Positions 22,613 through 35,583 of a DNA stretch of 43,664 nt are shown piece by piece. How positions within the stretch are numbered: position 1 is the stretch's first letter; every line of letters begins with the position of its first letter. The notes beneath the pieces were generated by a model, which ran no database searches, was not told the origin of the DNA, and saw nothing but the letters and a program-made list of their open reading frames with translations. Source of the DNA: Didymodactylos carnosus (lineage: Eukaryota > Rotifera > Eurotatoria > Philodinida > Philodinidae); NCBI GenBank assembly GCA_905250885.1, contig CAJNOQ010000673.1, forward strand, positions 1-43,664, read 5' to 3'. The translations under genes and the position numbers were made by a program.

Positions 22613-22848
22613 ACATTGTATCTGTCTCCGTGAGTAAATATTATTTCAGTCTTCTCGATAATGGTTTAGGCTACATTACTGAACTCAGAAACTGTTTGTT
22701 TTTTCTGAAAATATCACCTTTTCACAAAAACTTTATAAGAGAGCTATCCACTACTTTCAGAAAAAAACAAAAACAGCTTCTGAGTCCAGTACCTAAACCA
22801 TTATTGAGAAGACTGAAAGAAAATTCACCCACGGAGAAAGATAGAATG
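22613..22848. mobile_element. Foldback MITE, third in this intergenic region
   Basis: Arms about 22613-22710 and 22755-22848, with shared CAGTCTTCTCNATAATGGTTTAGG in inverse orientation and CTCCGTGNGTNAATNTT at the outer ends. Loop about 45 bases. Confidence 0.7.
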
Positions 22849-23184
22849 AGTCTTGCGTTCAACAACACAAATCCTGATAATTAACTGCAATAAAATGAAG
22901 CATAGAATTGCTAAAAGTATTTTCACCTAGACTATATGCAACTCGTTTCACTCGGTTTTTTCTTCGAGAACTTCGTGCATTTAAGTCGGTACACAGCACT
23001 TTCCGGACATTATCTCGATTTCTGATAAGAGACATGAAGCTCAAGAAAAAAGCGGATTGCATTAGATAAGAAAATATTCACTTTCAGATCGACTAACTCC
23101 TTTTTCTGTTAATTTCTCAATTTTGGTTCGACATGTAACTGGTATTAGATCAAGCGTTAAGAGTGAAATAGGTTGATGCCGAGT
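22849..23184. other. Intergenic spacer
   Basis: Nothing recognised. Confidence 0.3.
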
Positions 23185-23452
23185 ATTACCAATAAGGTAA
23201 CCACAGACGTATGTGAACAAAAATTCAAACTCGCACTCATCGAAGGTAAGATCAATATGATCTTGACGCTCGGCACCAGTTCGCTGAATGTTCTGTGCAC
23301 AGACGTAGGAGAACTATGCGTTGGTCAAAACAGAAAACTAATACTGGTACCTGCTACATCCCATAAAACATAAACGGCAGTGGATGTATTACACCGAGGT
23401 TACGCATTAATAACATCAACTTTGTTGGTACATTTCTCACTTTGGTGTATTA
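23185..23452 (+). pseudogene. Decayed FKBP-type peptidyl-prolyl isomerase fragment
   Basis: The plus-strand frame has KFKLALIEG, LTLGTSSLNV, then GELCVGQNRKLILVP, a stop (TAA at about 23371), and after a short gap HRGYALITSTLLVHFSL. This follows the order of the C-terminal half of FKBP domains: (F)TLG...V..GWD.GL..MCVGEKRKL.IP..LGYG.RG...IP..(A/S)TL.F...L. The GWD tryptophan and the GYG loop are lost. The N-terminal FKBP half is not visible upstream. It may be a relic or a chance-aided match; the two blocks in the right order and spacing favour a relic. Confidence 0.45.
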
Positions 23453-25520
23453 TTATTCAGAAACTTTTCCCAGTCAACATGTTCAATTACGCCTATACAT
23501 GGATAGATTTAGTGCATTTAATTGAGAGAGGGATCTTTTATATTTTGAAAGCAACCTTAAGAGAAGATCAGATAGTTTAATTTCAAGAGAAGAAAAAACG
23601 AAGGGTTCAATATTCCTCTCTCTCGCTTAGAAATTACTGTACACGTACCTATGAGCTATTTAATAATAAACTGGAAATAAGCAGTAATAAAGGCTGCATA
23701 AAAAATGCACGTAAAAGACTCATTCTACGATAAAAAGGATACGACATGATCTGTTTTGATATCAGAAATCAAAATCCTGTGTCCATACGTTAAAAGGAAA
23801 CGAAATGTAACCAATGCGACGAAATGCAACGTATATGTAATATAGACTATATGTCTACACAGAAACACATATCCTGTATTTCTTTTCCCTCACCACAGGA
23901 AGAAAAGAACGGATTAATTAGAAACAGAAATAATTAAAAAATCGAATAGAAATTCTGTCCCATTTTCTTTTCAGAATCAATTTTAACATTTTGTTTTACC
24001 GGTTCAATAATTTAATCAAAAACACGACTCACGCCGTGACTTTCAAAGATCCTTACTTTTTAATCACAAATTCTTGCTTGAATAAATGTTCAAATCGCGT
24101 CACGAATCTTCTTTAAGAATCCAGCTGTGAATGTCAGAGCAAAGCGCGATCGAGTCATGATTTTAAAATTTCTTGTTAAAAACTGTCCTGTCGCGAGTCA
24201 CAGTAGTGAGCCAAGCCGCGGGTTTTGTGGCTCACACGGTCGTGTAAGACAAATTGTGGCTTCATGATCATGCAAAACTCTTACTGTCAATACTGAGAAT
24301 ATATTGCGATCACGAAGCGATATCAAGATTTCTTAGCGATCGTATCATGAGTTAACAAATTTATCGTGAGCATGTCACGGTAAGCGCGATTGCAGTATGA
24401 GTGAGGCAAGAGTGTTCACTTGGATAACTCACAAATAACTAACACTTTTCTACATTGATAAAATTATCTGATGGTTTCAATCTTTTGATCGAAACTCCAC
24501 TGTTTTTCAGTGATCTCCGATATAGAAATACGTTTTCAAGATATGTAAAAACTGGTTCGATTTCAATAAATGTAGTTTCATTTGTTTCACTTTGCACAAG
24601 AGTGGATACAGAAAGGAGACCGAGAAGTCAACGTCAGATCAGAGATCTTCCACGGCTCTTTACTCTTGTCTCAGTTCGAGAAAAACATAAGATTTTTGGA
24701 CCTGCCGGTGTCCATCGTATCTTGCTACTATTATCAAAATATGGAAAATATTAAAAGCATAGGCTTGCCGTTGTATACCAGCAGGATGTAAGTTTATTTA
24801 AACACAGTGTTCGCTAAATTTTTTCTACTAAAACCCTTAGTTGATCAATTCACTATTTTTGGCAGGAGAATGTATTGTCGATGGAATTTCAATCGCTTTT
24901 CCTAATCAATACAAAAATATCAACTTTGGTAATATCTAGTATGAATGCTCAAAAACGGTCATCTTCGCCACAGAGATTTACAACAGATGATGTAATTTTA
25001 CCGCCTTTAATATTCAATTAGTGCATTTTATTCATACAGACTTTTTGAATGCTTCTTTATCGAACTACACCAACATTTTCGCAATAAACTAAGTCAGAGC
25101 TCGTGGACAATGGTTCCAAGTCGCAAGAATGTCAGTATAAATTCACACTCGAAAAAGAAGAATTTATTGTATTAGTTTTTCATCTTTGTTACTGTCGTCA
25201 TTATTAATTTTTAATTGAAAAATCTATAGATTTTTCGTGTACAGATAAAAACTAAATTTACAAACAGTCAATTAACATTGCAAAAAAAAAGAAAAAACAG
25301 CAAATATGAAACAATAAACATGAGATAAATGACTAGTTTTCTTTGTCTATGAAATAACAAATAGATAAAAAAAGATTTGCGATATGAGGAGGCCGTTCGT
25401 ATGAACAGAAAAAAAAGAGTGAACTGAAAATTATTTTGTAGCACACACACATACACAAACACACTCTCACAGAGAGCTATTAAGAATAGAAAAAGAAAAT
25501 AAGGAAAGTTTTCGAATATA
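23453..25520. other. Intergenic, with a CpG-rich patch
   Basis: No supported gene. 24040-24420 is richer in CG than its surroundings and repeats motifs such as GCGATC, TCACG and ATCATGA, as does 22360-22510. Two overlapping ORFs at 24455-24791 resemble nothing I know. A (CA)-rich tract lies at 25440-25462. Confidence 0.35.
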
Positions 25521-25565
25521 TTTATTATTTATATCGAATAAATATCAATTGAACGTTCATTTATT
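25521..25565 (-). promoter_or_regulatory. Candidate poly(A) signals of PRC1
   Basis: Minus-strand AATAAA at 25560-25565 and again at 25521-25526, about 40 and 80 bases past the PRC1 stop. Confidence 0.4.
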
Positions 25566-25603
25566 TACGACGAAGTAAAACATGATCATCATAGATTAAA
25601 GAT

Positions 25604-28600
25604 CTATGATAATTCTTTGCATACTTTGTTTTGTTGTGGTTGTAACGGTAGTAAACGTTTATTATTTATTGCACTTGCTGGACGAAACGGTGTTGTCACT
25701 TTGATATCAAACTGGAAAAAATTAATAAAATATTTATAGTAGTAACTACAAAAATTCTATGTTTTTTGTCACTTACTTGTTGTTGTCTGCTAGGCGTCTT
25801 CATCATTTCTGTATGTGCTAATTGTCGTTTAGCACTATGCTGAGCATTTGTCAAAATTGGTGTTTGTCCACGTGCTAATTGTTTTCGTGCCTTTTCTAAC
25901 TCTTTTTCTTGTGAGTAATTTTCTTTTTCATGTGTAAAAAAATCGGTAATAGAAATACCGTCAACATGAAATGAATGACCGTGTGTTTGTTCATATTCAT
26001 CGGCTAACATTAATATATTTTCTTGTGCTTTTTTCAATATTGTTTCAATATGACGACGTTCTTTTTCTTCATTAATTGCACTATAACCACGTTGTTTAAA
26101 ACGATTTGGATCAGATGAAACAAACTTGAATAACATCAGATATATATATATATACATATCTAAAATAATTAGTTTTTTTAAACTTACTTCGAACTTCTTA
26201 AATTCATCCCAAGCATCCATCCATCGTCGAAGTTCAATAAAAATTTGTTCATTCCGCTCATAGTATGTTTTCATTTCTTCAAGTTCTTTTTCATGTTGTT
26301 CAAGTGTTTCCTCGGTGAAAACATCTAGAATGATATAATAATTCGTTATTAAAATGATTCTCATTCATCATTTCCATATCATATATCTCATTCTTTTTTC
26401 TATGATAATAATAGTGAAGAATTGCCGGTAGAACGAGATGTTTTGCTTCTTACATACTTGAATATAATGCTGGAAATAGTTCCATCTGTTCTCGACTATA
26501 AAAACATTTTTCATATTGCATAAATATTTCTTCTCTTATATTCAATATGTATGTTTTCATATTTTGTCGACGAATATCTTTACATCGTTCAATTTCTCTT
26601 TCAAGCTACAATATACACAATCTTTTCTTTTTTCATGTTCTTTTCGTTTTTATTCATACGCATACTTTTATCAAATTTGATGGTCGATCAGGTTTATTAG
26701 TTGGTAATTTAATTTCTTGATCTACTTCATTTATGTTTAATCGTTCATATAATGCTTTTAATTGATTAATAAGTTGATCACCTTTTATTTTATTCTTTTG
26801 ATATTGTATATCAAGCTGGAAAGTAAAAAAAATAAATCTATATTTGTTTCAACGATACTTTGATGTACAAACATACTTCATTTGCTAGTGTTTGTAAATG
26901 CACTACATTCGCATTTGACAATTCAATCGTTTCAAAGGGTCCATCAATTAACCTGATTAGTAAAATATTATTATCATCGCCTATTACTAAACCATAGTTA
27001 TCATTAAGTTCTAATTCAATTTTCATCTGATGTATTTGTTGACGATATTGTTCGACACGAGAAGATCTTTCAACCTTCAAAATAAAAGATGTAAATAAAT
27101 TATTGCCAAGATCATATATCTAGATTTTCTAGTCGAGTGAGATAGTCAATGATGTTTCCGTATAAAAAAAACATATTTCATTTTTTTTAAGACTTCTACG
27201 ATCTTCTTGGTACATATTAAAGAACTCTTTCTATCATCTAAAAATACGGCGTGACTAGCTAGCCCTGCCCTACTGCCGGAGTGAAATTTCGTCACATTTG
27301 TTGTATCTTGTTTTTCTGGTAATTTCTGAACGGCGGAGATGTTCAGAAATATCACAAATTAAAGCGAAAAGTCTGCTGAAGATTTTGAGATGTATTCGAT
27401 TTTCAAACTAGCGCTCAAAATCTTCAGCAGACTTTTCGCTTTAATTTGTGATATTTCTGGATATCTCCGCCATTCAGAAATTACCAGAGAAACAAGATGC
27501 AAAAAAAAGTGTGAGAGCACTTACTCTTACTCTCTTTAGATTAACTCTTGAGAGCAAGAGTTAGTTGGTCAAGTCGGCAGAAAGTCGCGGTTTAGTAAAA
27601 AAGTTACAATTATCAGATTTGAAGAACAGGCGCCTTTACTTTCGTTTAGTTAATTTCTATCGTTTACTCTACAACTACCCATTACTTAGTTCTTCTAATC
27701 TGATTAGTTTTTCTTCCACTAGGTCATCAGAATGTAATAGGTCCCATTCTCGCTGCGTTACGGTACCTTTTACTGAATTTGAAACTGTAAAATCGTCTTT
27801 CTTTTGGCAGACTGCCGTTGACTAGAATACACTACTAACTGAGTCCTTAGCAACTGCACCTAACTTACACCTGTTTAAATTTGGTTTACGCACACTCCTA
27901 AACTGCTGATTTTCTTCTTGATATGTTATTTTAATGTTCTACATGCGAACGTCTCCTCCATTGTTCAAACTCATCTTAACTCTATATATTTGCTTATTAT
28001 TGTTATTATTTATTTTAGTATGTATATCAGTGCACAGCAGGACTTCTCTTTGAAATATTTTATACTAACTATGTTTACAACTTGTGTTATTCATGACCTT
28101 TTTGTCAATAAACTGAAACTGGTTAAAGAAAGGTATTATTAGAGAGAAGTATATAAAATAAATTACCTGCAAATTAGTTAAATCATGAATATGATTTTCT
28201 AATATTATTTTTCGTTTTGCAAATGGTGTTTCATCTACGAAAGGAAAACATCAAAACTAAAGTTTCTTTTGACTAAAAAACACATACTTTCATTGTTGAA
28301 TTCGAAAATTTTTTCATGTAATTTTTGACATAATTTTTCTTCTTGAATACGCATTTCATTTATTTCTGTTGTTTTTATTTTGAATAAATGTTCCGATGAT
28401 TCAAGAAGATTATTTGCTTGTTTCATTTGTTCAAATAACGATAAATCATCAGACGGTTTTTCAATAGTCCATTCTAATTCAAGTAACCGATGTATACGAT
28501 CACATTCTTTCATAATATTATCAATACATATTAGTAAATTTTCATTTTTAGTTTTTTCAATTTGGATAAATTGATTTAATGATTCCTGTATATGATATGA

Positions 28601-28958
28601 TTTATTATTTCAAAAAATAAGTATTCTCACACATATCTACACACTAAAACGTACCTTTAATACATTAATAACAATTTCTTCTTGAGAAACAATGTCTTGT
28701 TCATTTAAACCTCTTTTAAATAAATACTGTTTCATTAATAGTAAATCACTTTCAATTGAACGATAAAATGGTAAATGTTCAATACAACATTCGAACGATT
28801 GATCTCCTCCATTATTTGTTCTAAAATAAATATCATTCAATATCATTTTAAAACTAAATAAATATAATTACATACTGTTCAAGTATCGACACTGTACGAT
28901 CAGTCAATGTTGGATCGACTGGCGTCGCTTCTTCAAGATTAAACGTTCGATCACTCAT
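25604..28958 (-). CDS. PRC1: PRC1/Ase1/MAP65 microtubule-bundling cytokinesis protein
   Basis: Crosslinks antiparallel microtubules at the spindle midzone and recruits kinesin-4/6 and Polo kinase. Exons: 28958-28876, 28820-28655, 28585-28288, 28234-28167, 27074-26877, 26815-26666, 26605-26458, 26324-26188, 26124-25777, 25711-25604. All are GT-AG with matching phases: 567 residues against 620 in human. Long helical rod with coiled-coil composition (about 80-340), then the spectrin-like microtubule-binding region: QNMKTYILNIREEIFMQYEK, CFYSREQ, TYYERNEQIF, and the family hallmark SDPNRF (about 420-425) followed by RGYSAINEEKERR. Human PRC1 has the same blocks in the same order (CFYSQEQ, NYYEVHKELF, SDPNRFTNRGG). 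The tail is basic with possible proline-directed sites (KTPSRQ, TTPFRP), the region where Cdk regulates the human protein, but it is shorter. The first exon is short and its start is the only ATG before the GT donor. Confidence 0.93.
27303..27500. mobile_element. Foldback MITE inside PRC1 intron 4
   Basis: Two 87-base arms, 27303-27389 and 27414-27500, inverse and about 94% alike, with a 24-base loop. They carry AGTCTGCTGAAGATTTTGAG and its inverse. The host intron (28166-27075, 1.1 kb) is by far the longest of the gene; the rest of it holds no recognised gene. Confidence 0.8.
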
Positions 28959-30460
28959 ATTTTTCTAAAAATATACCAAAATAGATATACCATTACAATC
29001 ATAAATAGAACCATTCACCAAAGAGCTTTTGTTTTCAAATAGAGATTTTTATTTCTTTCATGAAGCTGCTAGTGAATAAGATCTGATGTTTTATTTTACT
29101 AAAAACTAAATACTCAAATTTCTATTGATGAATTTTGTATTTGTAGTTCAGCAAAAGTTAATTATTCAAAATTATCAAAAAAGTTCGAACTTTAATCTAA
29201 ACATGGATAAAGGAAACGTTGATTCTCTAAATCAAACCATTGATAGTAAAATTGGGTTTTTTTCTCCCGATTTTTTAATGTTTAAAATAATTAAAAAAAC
29301 ATCGAATAATTATTCATGATCTAATTGATAGTCAATCACAACTGCTTATATATGCACAAATGCACTAATCAATTCCAAAAGCACATCTGTCGATGGGAAA
29401 GTTTCTATGCTGAGGAAATGTAGCAAAAACATTTCTTGTTACACGTATCATTTGAAGAAAAAAAATTTCGTATAAATGAAAAGTCTGGCACTATATAGCA
29501 ATCTTAACAAAAATTTGTTACGTGATAAAACAAACGCTTTTGCAAAGACTATATCAATATTAGGCTCAAAAGACAATGCAATAGAATAAAGACATACATA
29601 TTGCCTCGTTTTATGGGTTATGTATCATTTCTATTGATTGTGTCTTACTTAAACTCACCCTTTGATTGAAAAAATTAGAATTAAAAAATACCTATATTAA
29701 AATAAACGTTCTCTTTTTTTTTCTACATGAACATATATATGCATATAATTTATCTTACTCTATATATTCTGTGCGTTTTTCTCGAGTACCTTTTGTTATA
29801 TTTAAAACATTGATTTGACTAATGTCTTCCATAATCGAAATACGAGCAAAAAGATGGAAGAATGATAAATGCGTAATAAGTATGTTTTTATGTATGTATG
29901 TACTGTATAACAAGTGTATATGTATTACGTCTAAACAAAATCCTTTGTTATAAATGGCAGATTTTTAAAGTTTTCGAATTTATCATTTTGTGAAAAGACA
30001 TATACAGTTATCACATTTACTACATAGATAGAGAAAAAAAGATGATTGAAAGAATAGGAAAGCATTTTTCGTTTTGTCGACACCTCATCATAAATTTTGT
30101 TCTTTTTATGATATTCGAGAAAAGAGAATTTCCTCATTATTATTATTATTTTTTTTTTTTGACAATAATGAAATAATAGATGTATCGTTCACGAAAAGAA
30201 AAAATTTTTTTGATGGTACTGAAGAATCATACATAGCAAGGGTGTTAGGATATTCTTTTACTAGACATAGTTTATTGTTGAATGTATAGGAAATAAGTCC
30301 TTTGAGATTTGTTTCATAATTCTCGATTAAAAGGAGAAAAATTGCATTAGAAGATGTGATGTAGCAGAAAAAGTTAGAAAATCAGCATATCGAATTTTCT
30401 GTAAGAAGCTGCTTTACAGGAAAAACAGTACAGAGCAACAAACGGAAATTTTCTAGATTA
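28959..30460. other. Upstream of PRC1, intergenic
   Basis: AT-rich. Short ORFs at 29125 and 29931-30289 are low-complexity and unconvincing. The PRC1 promoter must lie at the left end, but no clear motif is seen. Confidence 0.3.
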
Positions 30461-30462
30461 TA

Positions 30463-30964
30463 CAGGGCGGTCCAAAAGTCATCCGACAGTTCGACAGTCG
30501 TTTATCGCCTTTTTTTTGACATTTTTCGCTGATTGTCTGAGGTTCAATATTCAATTTGTCTACGTAGATAGAGAATTTTATGCTCTATCGATCTCACACA
30601 TTTGCAACTCCATACAATGTTTCTGCTACGTCAGCTGAACTCCTAATTAGTTCTCAAGCGGATTTTCAATTTTTTCAAATTAAATTATTATTATTAATAA
30701 TATAAGTAATAAATAAATAATATTAATAATAATAAATTATTATTAATATGTTGCTATTTTCAGTGTGTCGCAGTTCGGCAACTCAGCACCAGTCAAAATA
30801 TTGAATGATTCTCAAACGAGAAAAATGCTATCAGAGATTTAAATACCATATTTGTAGAGAATTTAAGTCTCTATCGAATGAGGCTAAAATCAGATTTTTA
30901 GGTCACTCGGAAGTGTTCTAAAAATCGCAAACAAAGACTGCCGGGTGACTTTCGGACCACCTTG
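30463..30964. mobile_element. Mariner-like MITE, TA-flanked
   Basis: TA at 30461-30462, then CAGGGCGGTCCAAAAGTCA; the right end is the near-inverse (TGACTTTCGGACCACCTTG) followed by TA at 30965-30966. About 24 of the outer 29 bases match. Terminal CAGGG(C/T)GGTCC with a TA duplication fits Tc1/mariner. A TAA-rich stretch (about 30680-30750) sits in the middle. No transposase. Confidence 0.75.
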
Positions 30965-30966
30965 TA

Positions 30967-33618
30967 TTATTGAATAGAAAATCAAGTAACTCACGATCTT
31001 TCTCTTTGAAGTCAACTTCATCACATATAATACTTAACTGATTACCAAGTGAGTGTGTCCATCACTTTCAAACAATGTAGAAAATTTAGCGGGAATGGGA
31101 GTAAGACCGAACTCTTATCGTGAAGAAAGTTTTTGACTCTGTGATAAGAACAATGAAGAAATTTCTCGAGCGAACAATATTATTTACTGTAAAGATTTTC
31201 GGAATCCTTCTCGTTTTGTCAAAATTGGCAAGAAATTGCCGATTAACATTAGGCTTCCAGAAATGGTACAATAATTAGTCGATTTCATCCTGGATTCTAC
31301 TAGCTTTCTTTTACTTTTCTTTTTACTTTTATGAAATAAAGTTTAAACAAAACAAACTGTAGATTAAGTGCAATTAATCAGTCGGTTTATCGGGCACTTA
31401 ATCGAGATTTAAAAAAGAATTTTACCCTGATTCATCGCGCTTTTGAAAAAACTCGTCGATAAATTTCGATGAAATCGCAAGTAACCGTCGGCTTTTTCTA
31501 ATATCATGATTAAGCGCACGAGCAATTCACCGATGAATTGCGCCTAATCGGCAGTTTCTTGCCGATTTTTATGACATGGATTATTTCTAAAAACAAAAGA
31601 ATCCTTTACCTAGACAAGGATCCTACGAAAATGAGAACGTATTTTCGCGATGATAGTTATTCACCGTTTTGTTTCAAATAAACAAGATTGAGTAATAAGC
31701 CACATTCTTATCAAAAGAACTTGGAAAATTTTCTCTTACTGAATGATCAATAAAATCCCAGAGGAAATCACTATGATACAAACTCAGACTCTTTTAATTA
31801 TTTTGTAACCAAGGAAAAATGGATAGATGCTGTCTAAATATCTATGCTACTCTTCATAAACAAAAAACTGGGTGCTAAAAAAAGACTTTGTTTTCCTCAT
31901 GTACTTTGTTATACTTTAACCGAAAGTTACTGCGGAGAAGAACGTAAAGCAGATTCTACGTCACTGGAGAGTACATCGGTTCAGTGTTTCTAATGACTGG
32001 TGGTTCCTGTGAGATTAAAGTGGTCTTCTACTTTACAAAACCCGATCTCCACCCTAAAAATGATTTTGCTTTTTGAAATTTGCACTTTATTTTTTTCTGA
32101 TCTGTACTAATTTCGCCATGACTGAACTTATTGGTCTAATCTCTCTTATAAATAATTACATAGAGACACAATGACCACTGCTTATTATAACTTGCTTAAT
32201 GTGAATCTGAAAATCTGAATCTGAAATAGTTCCACTAATACTGAAATTTGTGTTGAAACTAATTTATTCACTTCTGGATTTACAGTAAGCTGGTTCATTC
32301 AACTATGATTGCAAATCCTATTAGAAACGTTGCGTCGAATAGGCAGTGGAAGCGTATAAAAAAGTCTCTTGTTGTTTTATCAACAAATCTACTTGATAAA
32401 AAACCGATTTTCTTTGCGCCCTTAAATCGCTTAATCCCATGCGACATAGTCTCATATTCTTACCATCAAAAGTTGCCAAGAAAAGAAAAAGCACAATAGT
32501 GGATGTTCAGTTTAAAATAAATCATAATTTAATAGATAAAACAACAAAGAGAGCAATTCAAATCACACGCATACATTTGGACAATGTAATGAAGTGGCCA
32601 TTTTCTAACGGATGTACAACCGCCAACTTTTGCGCTAACAAACCACAATGCGATCGAAAACAGTGTGTTTTGAAATGAATAGTGCATCTTTTTGTTGGTG
32701 CATTTTATGTAAAGGTCTGTTTCTTAGAACGAGAAAAGTTGTAGCCGAAGTTTTTCATAGGTGTCGCACTGTTGTGTTATCCAACGGTCATACAACATTG
32801 TTAAGACTATGACAGATAAAATCACACCTGACAAAATATAGTGGAAAAATTATTCACCCTGGCTTACCCCGCAGTGACGCGCTGTTTGGAGCGTGATTAG
32901 GGTACATTAGTGTTACAAGTTAGGCATGCAAAAATTGCCGACCAACAACTATTTACTACTTGAAAACAATATTTTGTCTTAAAGTTTTCAGCAAACACTC
33001 TGATATATTTCTAGATTATTTCTTCAAAGTTTGATAATTATAACTTAAATGGAGTTACAGAAATCAAAATAACATGAAGCCGACCCAAAGTCTGAGAATA
33101 ATAGCTAAATAAGGTGCATTTTATTTCTATGCAAAAAACTCGCCAAGATCACTCTAGTTCAGTAAATAAATGAGTTTTATTAGGAAACTTAGAAATGTCA
33201 TAACTCATTAACAATTTGCACTAAGAGGTTAAAAAAAGGTTATATCACCATTTAATAACATAACGACAAAATTTCTATCTATGAGACGTTATAGTTCGCG
33301 AGTCACAAAATGATGGTTGTTTTTGTGTTTTACTGTCAGTACAATCGACACACTCTTGTAACAGTACTTGTTTGAACCTTACATAGGCGTCTCGGGAATC
33401 ATAAATAACGCTTCAAATCCGCTATTTTCATTTTAAAAACCTCGTATGATTAAACAAGTCTTGCTCGAAACTTTTAAAGAAAAAGTCTGAAAGCTATTTT
33501 CAAATAATTTTTCGAAATCTCAACTTGTGATCTATTGTTCTCAAAAATCAATTTTCTATGAAACTTTTTCGTTGTATCACAACACGGTTACGGTGCTTGC
33601 TCTAGAGTAAGACCCGAG
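30967..33618. other. Gene-poor stretch
   Basis: No supported gene. ORFs at 32305-32499 and 32439-32678 overlap in different frames and match nothing I know. A weak inverted pair (TTGGCAAGAAATTGCCGATTA at about 31227 and its inverse at about 31550) hints at another old element. Confidence 0.3.
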
Positions 33619-33802
33619 CAGAGATCCCAGATCTTCTGATTCTGGCAGAAAAATTCTGATTTTTGAAACTTTTTCTGCCTCGTTTCTGCTCTTTTTTGCC
33701 CTAAGGTCTACTGATTTTCTGATTTTCTACTTCTTTTTCTCAGGTTTTTCTGATTTTGGACGTTTATTTCCTGATTTTCGTGTTTTGGATCTGGAATCCC
33801 TG
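33619..33802. mobile_element. Possible hAT-like MITE, 184 bp
   Basis: CAGAGATCCCAGATC at 33619 and the near-inverse GATCTGGAATCCCTG ending at 33802. The interior repeats TTCTGATTTT several times. CAG(A/G)GATYCC ends are common in hAT elements, but a clear 8-bp target duplication is not visible. Confidence 0.45.
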
Positions 33803-35583
33803 GACTTGTCTAAAGTCTTTTAAACGAATAACAAGTTGTGTCTTTATTGTGAAAGTGTAGAAGGTAAATTCAAGCGTGTATTAGAAAAATATGTTTTATA
33901 AATGTAAAAAATATTCTTGTTGAATAGTAATAAACGTTAGTGGAGTTATTAGTTTAAAGTGTGACTGTCGATGTGTGCCTACTTTCTTAAATTGCGGAAT
34001 TTGTCTATTAAAAAACGTGGTGAATTTGTATCAGATATATACGTATATCTGAACGAGAGAGATATGTGTAACTTTGTGAGTTATAAGTCGCTCAGTGACA
34101 TTTTCTAACTAAATCAACTGAATAAAAACTAAAAAATGTTTTATTTTAAAAGGACTAACTAAGAATCACCCTCTCAGAGACCTAGATGTTGCTCAGAGAC
34201 ATATTGTAATCTAACTTTTCTTGAGGAACACCTATTTATCAGCCCATTTAGCCGTAGACTCATTCATCACTGATTGGAATGTTAGTACCAGCGTCTTTTA
34301 CTTAAAAAATAATAAAATTATGATCATCTTCAACGTATGTCACTATGAGACTTATACTAATATAGTACTGTAACAACCCTCTTAGAGACATATGCAGTTC
34401 CCTTAATTCATTAAACCAATTTAATTAACCACCATAGGTTTCTCGGAGACATGTGCTAATTAATTAAGAAAATTTTTTCTCTGAACTGTTAAACTTTTTA
34501 TGTAACTTGGGTTAAAAGATTCAACATCCAAGTTTCCTAAATTTTATGGAACTTTTTACAAGTTTCATAAATGTGTGATTTATGAAACTGGATTTATGAA
34601 GACAGGATATCCCCAAAACATATATACCCCAACTCAGCTAGAGGAATTCTATCCAACCATACATGACTAATCGAGAAAATAAATATTACTCCTCCTTTGA
34701 ATTACGTGCATCTTACTATCTTCTCCCTCAGTTAACTGAACCATGACAATTTTGTAGTCAACATTATGAAAAAGTGTAGATTTTTTCTGTTAGTATTTAG
34801 TGCTGACGAGGAATATTTTCCAACTGTCTAATCACTTTCTGCTCGAAACCTAGTGGGTTATAGGTTATCGACCAATCCAATCCGATCCGATAGACGAACA
34901 ATTTGTATAGTTATCTGTTTCACATTCTTTTCTCTCCTTTTTATAGAAAGAAAAAAATATCTAATAGATAATTCCCATGGTGAGCAAAGCATAAGCTAGT
35001 TTGTTTTGTTGCTCATTATTATCACTCTTTATTTTCTGTCATTTATTTTCATAAATATTATAATCAAAAACTTAGTCTAAATTCAAAATTCATGACTTTT
35101 CATTTGCATCATGGATGGTTAGTTTACTTCAGGGGAAAAAATGTTTGGTAATATCGTGTTTATTGGACATGTAGCAGTATTGAGTAGGACGAAATCCTTA
35201 ATGAGATTTTTTGCAGTCCACAGGATAGAGCGAAAAAAAGCATTTCGTCTATCTCTGATAGGTAGAAAGTATTGATGTTGCATAAGATATTATAATTTTC
35301 ACTTGCGGGGGAACGTATTTGGTAATAATAAGAAAAAGCCCACAGAGCTATAAAACATAAAGAGAGTTCGAAAAATCAGTTTTGTTGTAATATCGTCGGT
35401 TTTTGAGCTGAAGTAAAATTTTCAGTATAACATTTTCTCCTCCCACATCCAGTTCAATTCCTCCTCATAAAGAGGTACAGTATAGGAAATAGGGTTACAA
35501 AGAAGGATTAAATATTTATCATCATCCTTCTTACACCTACACATAATTCTTATTATTTATCATATCAAATCCAAACAACAAAA
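33803..35583. other. Gene-poor stretch
   Basis: No gene. The phrase TC(A/T/G)GAGACAT(A/G)T recurs at about 34190, 34383 and 34442, a loose dispersed motif. A TATA-like AAATATTTA at about 35509 lies 75 bases before the next ORF. Confidence 0.3.

Noticed and set aside
24455..24791. Overlapping ORFs, one with a basic Arg-rich stretch
   Set aside because: No family resemblance and two frames competing; could not be supported.
31220..31580. Inverted pair around GGCAAGAAATTGCCGATTA and other CGATAA/TTAATCG words
   Set aside because: The pairing is short and the ends cannot be placed, so it is not listed as an element.
32305..32678. Possible basic protein (KVAKKRKS... and a Cys-rich end)
   Set aside because: Overlapping frames and no recognisable domain; the cysteines do not fit a known finger.
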